Source: Pocillopora verrucosa
Lineage: Eukaryota > Cnidaria > Anthozoa > Scleractinia > Pocilloporidae
Length of the DNA stretch: 64,000 nucleotides
Assembly (NCBI RefSeq): GCF_036669915.1
Contig: NC_089324.1
Span: 14,266,131 to 14,330,130 of the forward strand
Reading direction: 5' to 3'
Part shown: piece by piece, positions 34,916 through 46,800 of the stretch
Position numbering within the stretch: the stretch's first letter is position 1
How the letters are laid out: each line of letters starts with the position of its first letter
Position numbers and translations under genes: made by a program
The notes under the pieces: generated by a model
Database searches by the model: none
Seen by the model: only the letters and a program-made list of their open reading frames with translations
Told to the model about the DNA's origin: nothing

Positions 34916-35465
34916 GTCGGCCTATTTAACTTAAAGTGGTTCCCTTTTATGCTGAATTATATGTAAATCGATGCACTTTAACCTACAAAAGGCTGAACGG
35001 CAATACCCCTGAATATATAAATGACTTACATATCAGAAGCTCTGACACATAATAGATCAACCCGTTTCTTTAATTTTAACTTAAGTTACCCTCGATATAA
35101 GAGAAGTAAGGAAGGTGGTCGAACGTTTTCTGTGAGAGCAACAAAGGAGTGTAACAAACTAAGTGTGGACCTCAAACGGAGTACTAGTGTCAAAAAACTT
35201 TAAGCGTTCCCATCTTAAAATAATTTTAAATAATCAAATTCTTACGCAATTATTCATGTAAATTTTAATCTGTCTATAACCACATTTTATAATATTATTT
35301 TGCGATTTACAAAGGCTTATATACTATTTCAATTACTATTAATATTGTTGCAACTATTGCTATTAGTTTGTTTGTTTGTTTGTTTTTTGAGGGCCATTAG
35401 TTATCAGTTTTAGTACTGTCAAATGTTACCCTCATTGAATAAAGTCTTACCTACATACCTACCAA
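34916..35465 (+). mobile_element. LINE 3' tail B
   Basis: Plus-strand C-terminal piece: LTYKRLNGNTPEYI, NRSTRFF, GGRTFSVRATKECNKLSVDL, stop at 35203, then a 3' UTR ending near cttacctacatacctacc. The 3' LTR remnant starts immediately after. Confidence 0.75.
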
Positions 35466-35595
35466 GGTAGTTTTTGTGTGATATAATTATTATTTTTCGC
35501 TCTTGTAGGAATTTACTTTTTTCTAACGTTATAGTAAAAACATTTGCTGAGGCATCGTGTTGTGTTTTCTTTTCGAATTGGCCCTTGCCTGTTCA
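35466..35595 (+). repeat. Truncated 3' LTR of the BEL/Pao element
   Basis: 130 bp matching the end of the 5' LTR, closing with TGTTCA and then the CTGAC duplication. The missing first two thirds correspond to the LINE insertion side. Confidence 0.85.
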
Positions 35596-36436
35596 CTGAC
35601 TATTGAGTGGAATGATCTGACTTGGAACGATCTGACCATGGAACGAAGTGACCGTAAACCGGAGATACACATAACCGGTGGACAAAATGCAAACTGAACA
35701 AATGAAATACTAATAAAACAGCTGTATCTTTACAAATGTCGAACAATCGTACATAAGCAAGTGTTTACCTAACTTAAATTAAGACAATTAACAGTGCGTA
35801 ATTAACCCTTTCACTCCTAAGATCTCATTAAGTTCTTCTCCTTATTGTCTGTCTGCCATACAATGTTTAATTCAATGGATAACAATACAAAGCAAACCAC
35901 AAATTAATTTTCAAAGAAATATTTATTCAAAATTGTTAGCAACATGTTCACAACCATTTTGCTGCACGCAGGTCTTAAACTTATGGGAGGTTTTTTATAT
36001 TTTTAAAATTGTCTCGTTACCTTTTACCTTTTGGGAAAAACAGTAGAAAAATGAAATATCTCCTAGAAATGCTAGTGAAATATTATGAAACCTTTAAGAG
36101 GATATGACATGTATTAAATTCATTATGAATCTAAATTCACTATTAGCTTAAACGCCGTACTTTTCTTAAAAATTCATCTCTAATAAATCGTTTTGAGATT
36201 ACTTGGGCATGAAAGTGATACTCGTTATGAAAATAAATTTTGCAATACTTTCTGTGGATTTAATCCCTATTCTATGAAAACATTTTTCCAAACTTCATAA
36301 ACTTTGTTATCAAACTGATACTGCATATGACTTCATTAGCTTAACCTAAGTGACAATTTCCTTACCAGAATTTACTGTTTAGAAAATATCTCTTCTACCG
36401 TAAACTGCAATTTCAATCTTGTAATTGAAAGAGACT

Positions 36437-39160
36437 TTACACTATAGAAAACCAACTTTCCCGCTTATCCGGTTGTACTTCGGTGGTGTTGATTTGTTTT
36501 CCTTCCGGATCAAAGCCGATGATGCGCTGCTTGTCTTTGAGGAAGGACGTGAAGTAATACAGCTCACTTCCAGGTACTCTAGCCGTCTTGTAAAACAATA
36601 TCTCAGGACTGTCTTCTTTAACTTCATCAAGGATTTTGTATTCGCTTGGAGGTTTAGGGGGTTCCTGTGGACAAGAGCAGTCAGACTCTGAGTCAGAGCA
36701 GCTGGGGAAATGGAAATTAACCCTTTATCTCCCAGCAATATCAATATGATCAATATGCAACTTCTCCCAATCATGTTCCTACATTATCCAGTAAACAGGT
36801 AATGAAAAGACTCAAACTTATCAGGTAGAAGTTTTCATCTTAATCTCACAGCAAATTCTCGTAGCTGATTTACAAGAAAATGTGTAGCAGCTAGATAGGA
36901 AAGTTAACAATCAGATCTTGAGAGTTAAAGGGGTTAGCTTTTACTCAGAAGGTCATCATCAGACTTTGACTGAGTTGTCAATGCGCATATCATATCACCT
37001 AGAACATTCCTTTTCAGTACAGTACTCTATCTGTAATATTCTAAAATAAATAATCATAATCTGTCACATGAATCCTAAATTCAAATAAAGCACAGTTGTT
37101 TGCACCCTCCCCACCCCTTCCCCCTGCCCTCTTCCTCAAAAATTCCTACATCTAAACACCTGGATGTGACTGAAGTATAATATTAGCATTCCAAAGTCAT
37201 CAGGACCCCTTGTTAACTCTCAACTCCTAAGAGTGAGAAGCATCTAATTTCTCCTCACATTATCCCCCCCTGAATGAAAAAGTAAGGTCATATGAATAAA
37301 GAAATGATAACAATGTCAAGGTGCTCTTGATCATTAAACAAATTCTCCTTGTCAGCACCTTTGGAAATGTGTAGAGAACAGTATGGAGAATATGCATACT
37401 GATGTTAGGGTGTAAAGGGCTAACACCCCTAGTTTTCATGTAGAGTCTCCACTCAACGGACAGTCTATGTCTTAAGATTATGCGTGGCTATCATTTAGCA
37501 ATTACATTATGAGCACAAGATTTCTATCAAGTTATGGTTAATGATGGCACAGGAAATTCAGAATGGGACATATAGAAATATCTGTCCAGTTTTCCGCATT
37601 GAGTTTCTGGGTGAGTGAGTAAGATTCTTGCTCATTCAATAAGTCCATAAAAAAATGTCTAAGACAAGGACACTCTTGATTTTTGATTTTTGGTTTTGGA
37701 TTTAGCCCTTACATGCAACTATTAACAGGAAATTTTCTGCCATCATACCTTAGCAATGACAGTGTCATCATCCTGGTTTATGGCTAGAACATAACCACTT
37801 TTATGCTCTAACATGACAACTTGACGAGGTCTTCTCTTGTCTTCGTAAAGCTCCAGGAGAGTGTGGGTCTTAAAATGACCTTTGAAAAGCATAGTGATAA
37901 ACAAGACACTTGTTTAGTAAACCATATTAATATTTTACGGCCTCGGGCAGTATTTTCAAGACCTCGGTCACAGTTTTTCACCATACGGACCTCCCAGCCG
38001 GCAAATAACATATAAATATTGACTGGTCCAGACACGGCAAGAAACCTTCTTTTCTACTTATTTGTCATTTTGGAGAAGAGTAATGTTTCTTTTACTTGTG
38101 ACCGTAGTGTGCGATTCAGGTGTGATATCGTAGTGAGAAATTACATGAAAGTCACCCCTTAGGCACAAAGGGTCAAAGATTGTGATGCTATTCCAAGGTG
38201 TCGACTATTTTGATTGTAGCGTAGGTTCCATTATTTCTGTAGTTTTGATTGTAAGAATATTTCTTGATAGACTTACTTTCTTGGTTCTCCTTGGTTGCAT
38301 TTGATAAAACAGATCTGTCATTCACCCACATATAGTGACCACGAATCAGTCCTGTGTCGTTGCAATTTAAAAGCTGATGATTTGCAGTGCACCATTCTCT
38401 GTCGCTGTGGTTAAAGAGTCTCGCGTGTATTTGCTGTGGAGTAGATACGTCATTAATTGCATACATTTCCATTTGGCAAAGGTATTTCAAGAAAATAGCT
38501 TAGGGGAGACTGTAGATTTAACAGCTAAGAGTTTAAAGGGGTACTAAGATGAGAAGGGTGTTTAAAAAGCTAAGTGACCCATCTGGATTGAGCTCATCCA
38601 CTTCTCTTCCCCTCGATGGTATGCTAGTCTTTCGTAGATTTCCCCCCCCCCCCCACCCCGCCCCTGTTCTGCCTCCTCAGTATGTGGTGGGATGGTCTCC
38701 CACAGCAAGAAGCACGCTGAGCAAATTTTGTCCATCAGATCATGCCATGAGGTACAGTGGTGCCGATCTACGACAACTATTAAAGACTGTTTTCGGATTT
38801 GAAATCCCATTTTAATTTGTGCAAGAGCGTAATTGTTCAAAACGAGCCTTTCAATTTCCACTCTATTAGAAGTATAAATGAAAAGCCAATAATTAACGAA
38901 AAACGTAGATTTTCACCGAAATTAAGTGGTTCAGTTGCTTGTGTTGGAAACGGGTTAAAGACTTACTCGATTTGACTCTATCATAAGCGCTGAGCCGATG
39001 TATTTGGCAAGTCTGATTGCAATGCCATTCAATTATGCTCGTGAATAAGTACACAACGATGCGCTTTAGAAGGTGAAGCGAAGGTTTCGTAGAATATTTG
39101 AAATCTAAATTGAATATTTAAACTTACATTTAAATTTTCCACACCCTCTTTGGTCTCCAT
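36437..39160 (-). CDS. Family X gene 2: small beta-trefoil (IL-1/FGF-like) candidate, 182 aa
   Basis: Exons on the minus strand: 39160-39128, 38433-38277, 37879-37749 and 36664-36437, with GT-AG borders and a closed frame. It starts METKEGVENLN. This is the most diverged intact paralogue: RLFNHSDREWCTANHQLLNC in exon 2, one extra codon in exon 3 (LYEDKRRPRQ), and FTSFLKDKQRIIGFDPEG in exon 4. The exon 3 acceptor differs from its paralogues (caaag in place of cgacag or caacag), but phase and exon length still fit. The conserved cores (HSDREW, HYMWVN, SVLSNA, AINQDDDTVIAK, LKDKQRI-GFD) suggest selection on the protein. No signal peptide. Confidence 0.72.
36716..36935 (-). repeat. Family R1 repeat (block 2 copy)
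   Basis: Orthologous in position to 26062-26268. It removes the upstream ATG-containing frame seen beside exon 4 in the other two copies. Confidence 0.78.
37212..37424 (+). repeat. Family R2 repeat (block 2 copy)
   Basis: Same position in the family X intron 3 as in blocks 1 and 3. Confidence 0.75.
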
Positions 39161-42102
39161 GAGAACAATGAGTTCTTTTACAAATCCGTAGATGTTTTAC
39201 AGTTGCGAAGCTAAGTGCAGGAGCTGTAGCGAAGAATGATCTCCGGCTCGCTAACTCGCTCACATTTAACCAGCTTAATCCGGACATACGTCATTGATTG
39301 GGAGTGGGACTTTTCACTTTCGTCCATAACTTCCGATTCCGGCACGAAAGCCAGGCAAATTTTCCGACGCCAGGTGAAGTTTGAATCAGTGAAGACAGCT
39401 TTTTTTGTAGAGCACTTTAAGTCCGATGTACACAGTATTTTTTGGGTTTATCGCTCCTCAATTTATTTCTTTTGAAGCGTGACAATTAGTGACATTTCCC
39501 TCGAGTTGCGTGACACGTAAGTTTCTCTGGGGCATGTAAATCTTGGTTCGCAAATCAAAGATTTTTGTTTTGTACGGTTTTGCAAGGCGTGTACTGTTTC
39601 AACTTGACAGGGAAGCCTGTTCTGCAATAATTCCACCTCTTTCACTTCTTGTAATTTTCCCTGTTTTACTGCTACCCAAAATAGTCGGCTGAGTTTTGAA
39701 ATATAGTAAATGTAACAGTATTGTTTAGGTTTCTGAATTTTCGGTTTCGATGTTTTTGTTAATGTACGGTTCGTGTTTCTAAACTAAGTGCCAAAGCTCA
39801 TGTCTATATAAAAGACAACTTTTGGTTTCTTCCTTTTTTTTCTTGATTGTACCCACATCTTTGAAGACGATTATTTTAGGAGGGGCTAGCTAAAATTCTT
39901 GTGGCCAAGCATAGCTCAGCTTCTAAACTTTAAATACCAAGTATTTTAAGAAATTGCACGAGGAAAATTGTTGTTAAAGTTTTTCTTTTAGTTTGACGGC
40001 GGATCGAAAGTTATTCCACTCAGAATTTGTAAAAAATATGTGACGATGATCTTATGACGTACAGCTGATAAATTTTTAAATTACAAACTTGTGAAAGTCA
40101 TTGAAATATCTACACAATTCGAACGGTGCATTTAATTTTCGAAACAAGTTGAAATGGGATTTCATATGCCGACCATCTGTTACTTAGGTATAGTTTGAAT
40201 ACAGAAATATTTCGATTTCAACAACTGTACATTTAATGCGTCACCTTTATGAACCTTGTTTATTTTCAGTAAGTTTCCAATAATTGCTTACGAACTTGAT
40301 GTGACTTTCATTCTTTGTTCGATAATGATCATGCTTAAAAATAAAAAGCTGTTATCTTAATCACGTGGTTAGGCAGTCATATTTGGGCGAATGAAGGCTA
40401 ATATTTCCCTTGACATGTTTCTAGACTCCACCTTCGAAGGACCATTTTTTTAAAAGAATCAAAATTTGCCGTAGATTGAGAAGTCCAACCAAGCGTAAGA
40501 CGTTTCCTTCTAGTCATAGCTGGCGTTTAGACGTTTATTGGTTTTGCAGTAGTGCCAAGAACGCGTTTTATTCTTTGGAGGAAGGATGGAGAGAAAAAGA
40601 GTGGAAGCTATTTTTTCACTCCAAAACTACGTATGCCCTTACCAGAAACGGCATGTTAGGAGCGGACTCGAACGTAGTGCTTGAACTCGACAAGTAGCGC
40701 CGGAAACGGGCGTAAATCAGAAAATGTTTCTCTCGCGAACAATAATGTTTAATCTAAAACCACTTTACATCGAGTGCGCTAACAAATACGCAGACAACTT
40801 GGTACTTTGTTGAATATCCTCTGTTCTGTGCTGTGATCAAATGTCAATAACATAATAGTATTAACTTCGGCAATCACGGTGCGGCTTTAATTACTGGACG
40901 TCGTTTCATTTCTTTAACTTTTTGAATAATATACTGACAAACGCAATATCCTTTGCTAAAATTTCGCATCAGGCTTTTAATTGAATTCTAACATCATCTT
41001 TGACTTACAGAAAACTAACATAAGCTCTCGCTAATATGTGAATAGTTCTCACATCGTTCTGCAATGCACACTGAAATTAACATACGGCGCTCTCACTGTT
41101 TTGTAAATAGTTGTGAAAATACTTTCGTCTATGTTCCGATCGCTACTCTGTACTCAGATCACATTTACACGTTTAGAAAATATATATTATATATGTGGAA
41201 CGAACTTACTATTTTGTGGAACGATCTGACCACGGAACGAAATGACCGTAAACTGGAGATACACATAACGTGGACAAAATGTAAACTGAACAAATGAAAT
41301 ACTAATAAAACAGTTGTATCTTTACAAATGTCGCATAATCGTACATAAGCAAATGTTTACCTTATTTAAATTTTAAACAATTAACAGTGCGTAATTAACC
41401 CTTTCACTCCTAAGATCTCATTAAGTACTTCGCCTTTTTGTCTGTCTGCCACAGAATGTTTAATTCGATTGATGTCAATATAAAGCAAATTACAAATTGA
41501 TTTCCAATGAAATATTTATTTAAAATTGATAGCATCATGTTCACAACCATTTTGCTGCATGCAGATCTTAAAGAAACTGAAAGGAGGTTTTTTCTATTTT
41601 TAAAATAGTCCCGATACCTTTAACAAAGGAAAATCAGTAGAAAAATGAAAAATTTCCTACAAATGCCAGTGAAATATTATGAAACTTTTAAGAGGATACG
41701 ACGTACCAAATTCACTGAATCTTAATTCACTATTAGCCAAAAGACTGTCACTTTTCTTAAAAATTCATCTCTAATTAATCGTTTTGAGGTTACTTGGGCA
41801 TCAAAGTGATATTCATTATGAAATAAATTTTGTAAAACTTTCTGTGGATTTAATCCCTATTTTATGAAAATATTTTTCCAACATGTATAAAATTACATTT
41901 TGATTGCAATTTCATCTTAAAACAGACAGTAAACAAATGTCTTATCATGCTAAACTTCATGAATTTTGTAGTCAAACTTACACTGCATGACATCATTAGC
42001 TTAACCTAAGTGAAACAATTTCCTTACCAGAATTTACTGTTTGGAAAATATCTCTTACTTCAACTGTAAACTGCAACTTTAGTTTTGCAGTTGCAAGAGA
42101 CT

Positions 42103-44696
42103 TTAAAACACAGAAAACCAGCTTTCCAGCTGATCCGGTTGTACTTGGGAGGTGTTCATTGGATTTCCTTCCTGATCAAAGCCGAGGACGCGTTGCTTAT
42201 CTTTAAGGTAGGACTTGAAGTAAAACAGCTCACTGTCTTCTTCCCTAGCCACCTTGTAAAATAACACCTCAGGACTGTCTCTTTTAACTTCATCAAGGGA
42301 GTTGCTTTGGCTTAGAGGTTTAGGAAGTTCCTGTGGACAAGAGCAGTCAGACCCTGAGTCAGAGCACGTTCGGAAATGACTGCTGTTGGTGACAGTGGCT
42401 GATGTTGTGACAGCCCCATTGGAGTTCATTGTTAACCCTTTAATTCCCAGAAGTTATCAGTATGCAACTTCTTCCTATCATGTCCATAAGGTAACGAGAA
42501 GACTCAAACTTATTAGGCAGAATTTGTTATCTTAATCGCACACCAAATTCTCATGACTGATTTACAAGAAAATGTGTAGCAGCTAGATAGGAGAGTTAAC
42601 AATCAGATCTTGAGTGTTAAGGGGGTTAGCTTTTGCACAGAAGGTCATCATCAGACTCCGACTGAGTTGTCAATATGCATGTCATCACCTAGAACATTCC
42701 TTTTCAGTTATTACTCTATCTGTAATATTAAAAAATAAATAATTTGTAATATGCAATATAATAATATGGCACATTAATCCTAAATTCAAATAGAGCACAG
42801 TTGTTTGCACTCTCCCCACTCCCTCCCCTGCCCTCTTCCTTAAAAACTCCTACATCTAAACACCTGCGTGTGACTGAAGTATAATATTAGCATATAATAT
42901 GAGCATTCCAAAGTCACCAGGACCCCCTGTTAATTCTCAACTAAGAGTGAGGTCGTAAGAATAAAGGAATAATAACAATGTCAAGATGCTCTTGATCATT
43001 AAACAAATTCTCCTTATAAGTACCTTTGAAAATGTATAGAGAACAGTATGGAGAATATGCATACTGATGTTAGGATGTAAAGGGTTAATACCCCCTGGTT
43101 TTTAAGTAGAGTCTCCATTCAACGTACAGTCTATGTCTGAAGATTATCCTTGATTATCCATCGTGTTATGGTTGATGATGGCACAGCAAATTCAGAATGG
43201 GACATATAGAAATATCTGTTCAGTTTTCTGCGTTGAGTTTTTGGGTGAGTGAGTAAGATCCTTGCTCATTCATTCAATAAGTCCATAAAAAAAGTGTCCA
43301 AAACAAGGACACACTTGGTTTTTTTCATTTTTTATTTAGCCCTGACATGCAACTATTAACAGGAAATTTTCTGCCATCATACCTTAGCAATGACAGTGTC
43401 ATCTTCCTGGTTTATGGCCACAACACTACCACCTTTATGCTCTAAAATGACAACTTGATGAGACTTCTTGTTTTCGTCAAGCTCCACGACAGTGTGGATC
43501 TTAAAATGAGCTGTTGAAAAGCATAGTGATAAACAAGACACTTGTTTAGTAAACCATTCTAATATTATATTAACTGGTGCATACAGGGCAAGAAACTTTC
43601 CTTTCTACTTACTTGTCTTTTTGGACAAGAGTAATGTTTCTTTTTCTTGTGACCGTGGTGTGTGATTCAGGTGTGATTTCGTAGTGAGAAATTAGATGAA
43701 AGTCACCCCTTAGGCTCAAAGGGTCAAAGATTGTGATGCTATTCCAAGGTGGCGACTATTTTGATTGTAGCGTAGGTTCCATTATTTCTGTTGTTTTGAT
43801 TTTAAGAATATTTATTGATAGACTTACTTTTTTGGTTCTCACTGACTGCATTTGATAAAACAGATCTGCCATTCACCCACATGTAGTGACCTGGAGCTTG
43901 TCCGTCTTCGTTGCGAGAGTAAAGCTGATGATCTGTAGTGTGCCATTCTCTGTCACTGTGGTCAAAGATTTTCATATTCGTCTGCTATGGGGTAAATACG
44001 TCATTTATTGCATACATTTCCTTTTGGCAAAGGTATTGCAGGAAAATAGCTTAGGGACAACTGTAGATTTAACAGATAAGAGTTTAGAGGGGTACTTAGG
44101 TGAGGGGAGGGGAGGGGAGGGGAGGGAGATTTGGAGTCAAAGGGTGTTTAAAAGCCAATTGACTGATCTGGGTTGAGCTCATCCCCTTCTCTTCCCTTAG
44201 GTGGTACGCTAGTCTTTCGTAGGTTCCCCCCCCCACCCCGCCCCTATTCTGCCTCCTCAGTATGTGGTGGGATGGTCTCCACAGCAAGAGGCGCGCTGAG
44301 CAAATTTTGTCCATCAGATCATGCCATGAGGTACAGTGGTGCCGATATACGACAACTATAAAATACTGTTTTAATTGTCTAAGAGCGTAATTGTCCAAAA
44401 CGAGCCTTTCAATTTCCGATCTACAAGAGAAATAAATGTTTTAAAAGCCAATAATTTACGAAATATGTAGATTTTCACCGGAATTAAGTGGTTCAGTTGC
44501 TCGTGTTGGAAACGGGTTAAAGACATAATCGATTTGACTATATCATAAGCATCAAGCAAGTCTGATCGCAATGCAATTCAATCATGCTTGGAAATAAGAA
44601 GACAACGATGCGATCTCGAAGGTGAACGAAGGTTTCGTGGAATATTTGGAATCTAAATTGAATATTTGAACTTACATTTTCGTCTTTGGTCTCCAT
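42103..44696 (-). CDS. Family X gene 3: small beta-trefoil (IL-1/FGF-like) candidate, 177 aa
   Basis: Exons on the minus strand: 44696-44676, 43984-43828, 43510-43383 and 42330-42103, with GT-AG borders and a closed frame. It starts METKDEN. Exon 2 reads MKIFDHSDREWHTTDHQLYS and HYMWVNGRSVLSNA, exon 3 THFKIHTVVELDENKKSHQV, and exon 4 LFYKVAREEDSELFYFKSYL then LGFDQEGNPMNTS. Closest to gene 1. No signal peptide, transmembrane segment or cysteine pattern. As in gene 1, the frame stays open upstream of the exon 4 acceptor to an ATG at 42429, which could mark an alternative first exon. Domain assignment is inference from strand pattern. Confidence 0.75.
42430..42632 (-). repeat. Family R1 repeat (block 3 copy)
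   Basis: Directly upstream of the exon 4 open frame, as in blocks 1 and 2. Confidence 0.78.
42932..43090 (+). repeat. Family R2 repeat (block 3 copy, internally deleted)
   Basis: Shorter than the block 1 and 2 copies, lacking the catctaatttctcc part. Confidence 0.7.
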
Positions 44697-46149
44697 GAGA
44701 ACACCGAGTTCTATTACAAATCTGTGGATGTTTTACAGTTGCGAAGCTAAGTGCGCGAGCTGTAGCGAAGAGTGATTCCTTACTCGTTAACTCGCTCACA
44801 TTTAACCAGCTCGACCCAGAAATTACGTCATAGATTGGGAGTGAGACTTTCTACTTTCGTCCCTAGCTTCCGACACTATACGAAAGCCAGGCAAATTTTC
44901 CGGCACTAGGTGAAGTTTGAATTGGTGAAGACAGCTTTTTTTACATAGAGCACTTTTTTGTGAAGGGCAGTTTAAGTCCGATATACACAGTATTTTTTTG
45001 GTTTATCGCTCCTCAAGTTAATTCCTTTGAAGCGTGACAACTAGTGGCATTTCCCTCGAGTTGCGTGACACGTAAGTTTCCCTGTGGCATGTAAAGCTTG
45101 GTTCGGAAGTCCAAGATTTTTGTTTTGTTTGGTTTTGCTAGGCGTGTACTGTTTCAACTTAACAGGGAAGATTGTTCTGCGATAATTACACCTCTCTCAC
45201 TTGAGATTTGCCCTGTTTTACTGCTACCCAAAATAGTCGGCTGAGCTTTGAAATATAGTACATGTAACAATATTGTTCAGGTTTCTGAATCTTCGGTTTC
45301 GATGTTTTTGTTAATGCACGGTTCGTGTTTCTAAACTAAGTGCCAAAGCTCATGTCTATACAAAAGTCCATTTTTTTTTCCTCGATTGTACCCACATCTT
45401 TGAAGACAATTATTTTAGGTGATAATTCTTGTGGCCAATCATAGCTCAGCTTCTAAACTTTAAATGCTAAGTATTTTTAGAAATGGCACAAGGAAAATTG
45501 TTGTTAAATTTTTTTCTCCAGTTTGACGGCGCATCGAAAGTTATTTCATTCAGAATTTGTAGAACATATGTGACGATGTTCTTATGACGTACAGCTGATA
45601 AATTTTTTAAACTACAAACTTGTGAAAGTCATTTAAATATCTACACAATTCGAATGAAGCATTTAATTTTTGAAACAAGTTGAAATGGGATTTCACATGC
45701 CGACCGCTTGTTATTTGTTTAGTTTGAATACAAAAGGATTTCGATTTAAACAATTGTACACTTAATTGCGTCAACTTTATGCACCTTTTTTATTTTCAGA
45801 AATATTACAACCAACACACTGTAGAAGTTTCCAGTATTTGCTTATGAACTTGATGTGACTTTCGTTTTTTGTTCGATAATGATCATGCTTTAAAATAAAA
45901 AGCTGTTATCTTATTCACGTGGTGAGGAAGTCATATTTGGCCGAATGAAGCCCATGACACGTTGTTTTGGTTTCCAAACTCCACCTTTGAGGGACCATTT
46001 TTTTTTAAAAAGAATCAAAATTTATCGAATATTTAGAGGTCTAACCAAGCTGTTTTCCGTTACATCAATGCAGTAACTTTAGTTTCCTAAAAATGTACCA
46101 CATCTCCTCTCTTTTAATATTACTGTGCTGAACTTTCTCGGAAGTTACA

Positions 46150-46395
46150 GGATGATTTGGTTTGATTAACTGAGTTAACAACATAAATGGCTACCGTTAA
46201 GAGTTCCTTAATCTGATTTTCCGAGCGTTAGGCGAACGTTTCGTTCTGTCGAAGAGCTAAAGCTCGAAACTTCAGCTTTAGAAACTCTCTACGGTGGCCA
46301 ATTTACATTTCCAACCCCGTTGATAAAACCAGATTATCCGTTATATCGCCCCGCAAGGACCCAGCACCACATTTTCACTAGAAACTTTCCCCCTT
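46150..46395. repeat. Foldback repeat, family F
   Basis: ttgattaactgagttaacaa ... cagctttagaaactctctac ... gacccagcaccacattttca. It interrupts duplication block 3. Confidence 0.8.
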
Positions 46396-46800
46396 GATCT
46401 TCCCGGAGGTTAGGCTCTGTTACTTGCATCTGCGTAATTCTCATTTGCAATTGTACTCTCTTCATACAGGAAGAAAGGCGGATTTTGGTTTTCCATTTTC
46501 TTTACGAGTCGCTCAGCAGTCTTTAGATGATTTACCAAGTTTCGTTTCCTTAACCTCGTTCTTCGTTCTCTTGGCATAAAACTGTCTTTTTTTTCCCTGC
46601 CCTAATTCAATAAAAGTAGATAAACCAGTATTAAGATTTGTGGAAGATTGAAACGTTTCCTTCTAGTCATAGCTGGCGTTTGGGCGTTTATTGGTTTTGT
46701 AGTTGTGCCAAGAACGCGTTTTATTCTTTGGGGGAAGGGTGGGTAGGAAAGGAGTTGAAGCCAAAGTTTGACTCCAACACTTCGTATGCCCTTATCAGAA

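Larger units (their letters stand above)
31322..35595 (+). mobile_element. Decayed BEL/Pao LTR retrotransposon
   Basis: A 5' LTR (31322-31684), degenerate gag, part of pol, and the last 130 bp of a 3' LTR, flanked by a CTGAC target-site duplication (31317-31321 and 35596-35600). The gag region begins near 31714 and is interrupted by stops. It includes a coiled-coil segment (32115-32381) and a Pro/Ser/Thr-rich segment (32499-33224). Near 33345 gag passes directly into the reverse transcriptase, so the protease region is deleted. RT motifs typical of BEL/Pao are visible (YLPHH, RVVFD, FLWW, NFYVDD), with a stop at 33659 and a frameshift near 33975. RNase H, integrase and most of the 3' LTR are missing, replaced by two LINE tails. 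It cannot encode a complete element. Confidence 0.92.
35690..41130. repeat. Segmental duplication block 2
   Basis: Second copy of the family X block. Diverged from block 1 by point changes and small indels, and lacking element T. Confidence 0.88.
41270..46800. repeat. Segmental duplication block 3
   Basis: Third block copy. It is interrupted near 46068-46650 by unrelated sequence including a family F foldback, after which the block end (cttctagtcatagctggcgt at 46662) resumes. Confidence 0.85.
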
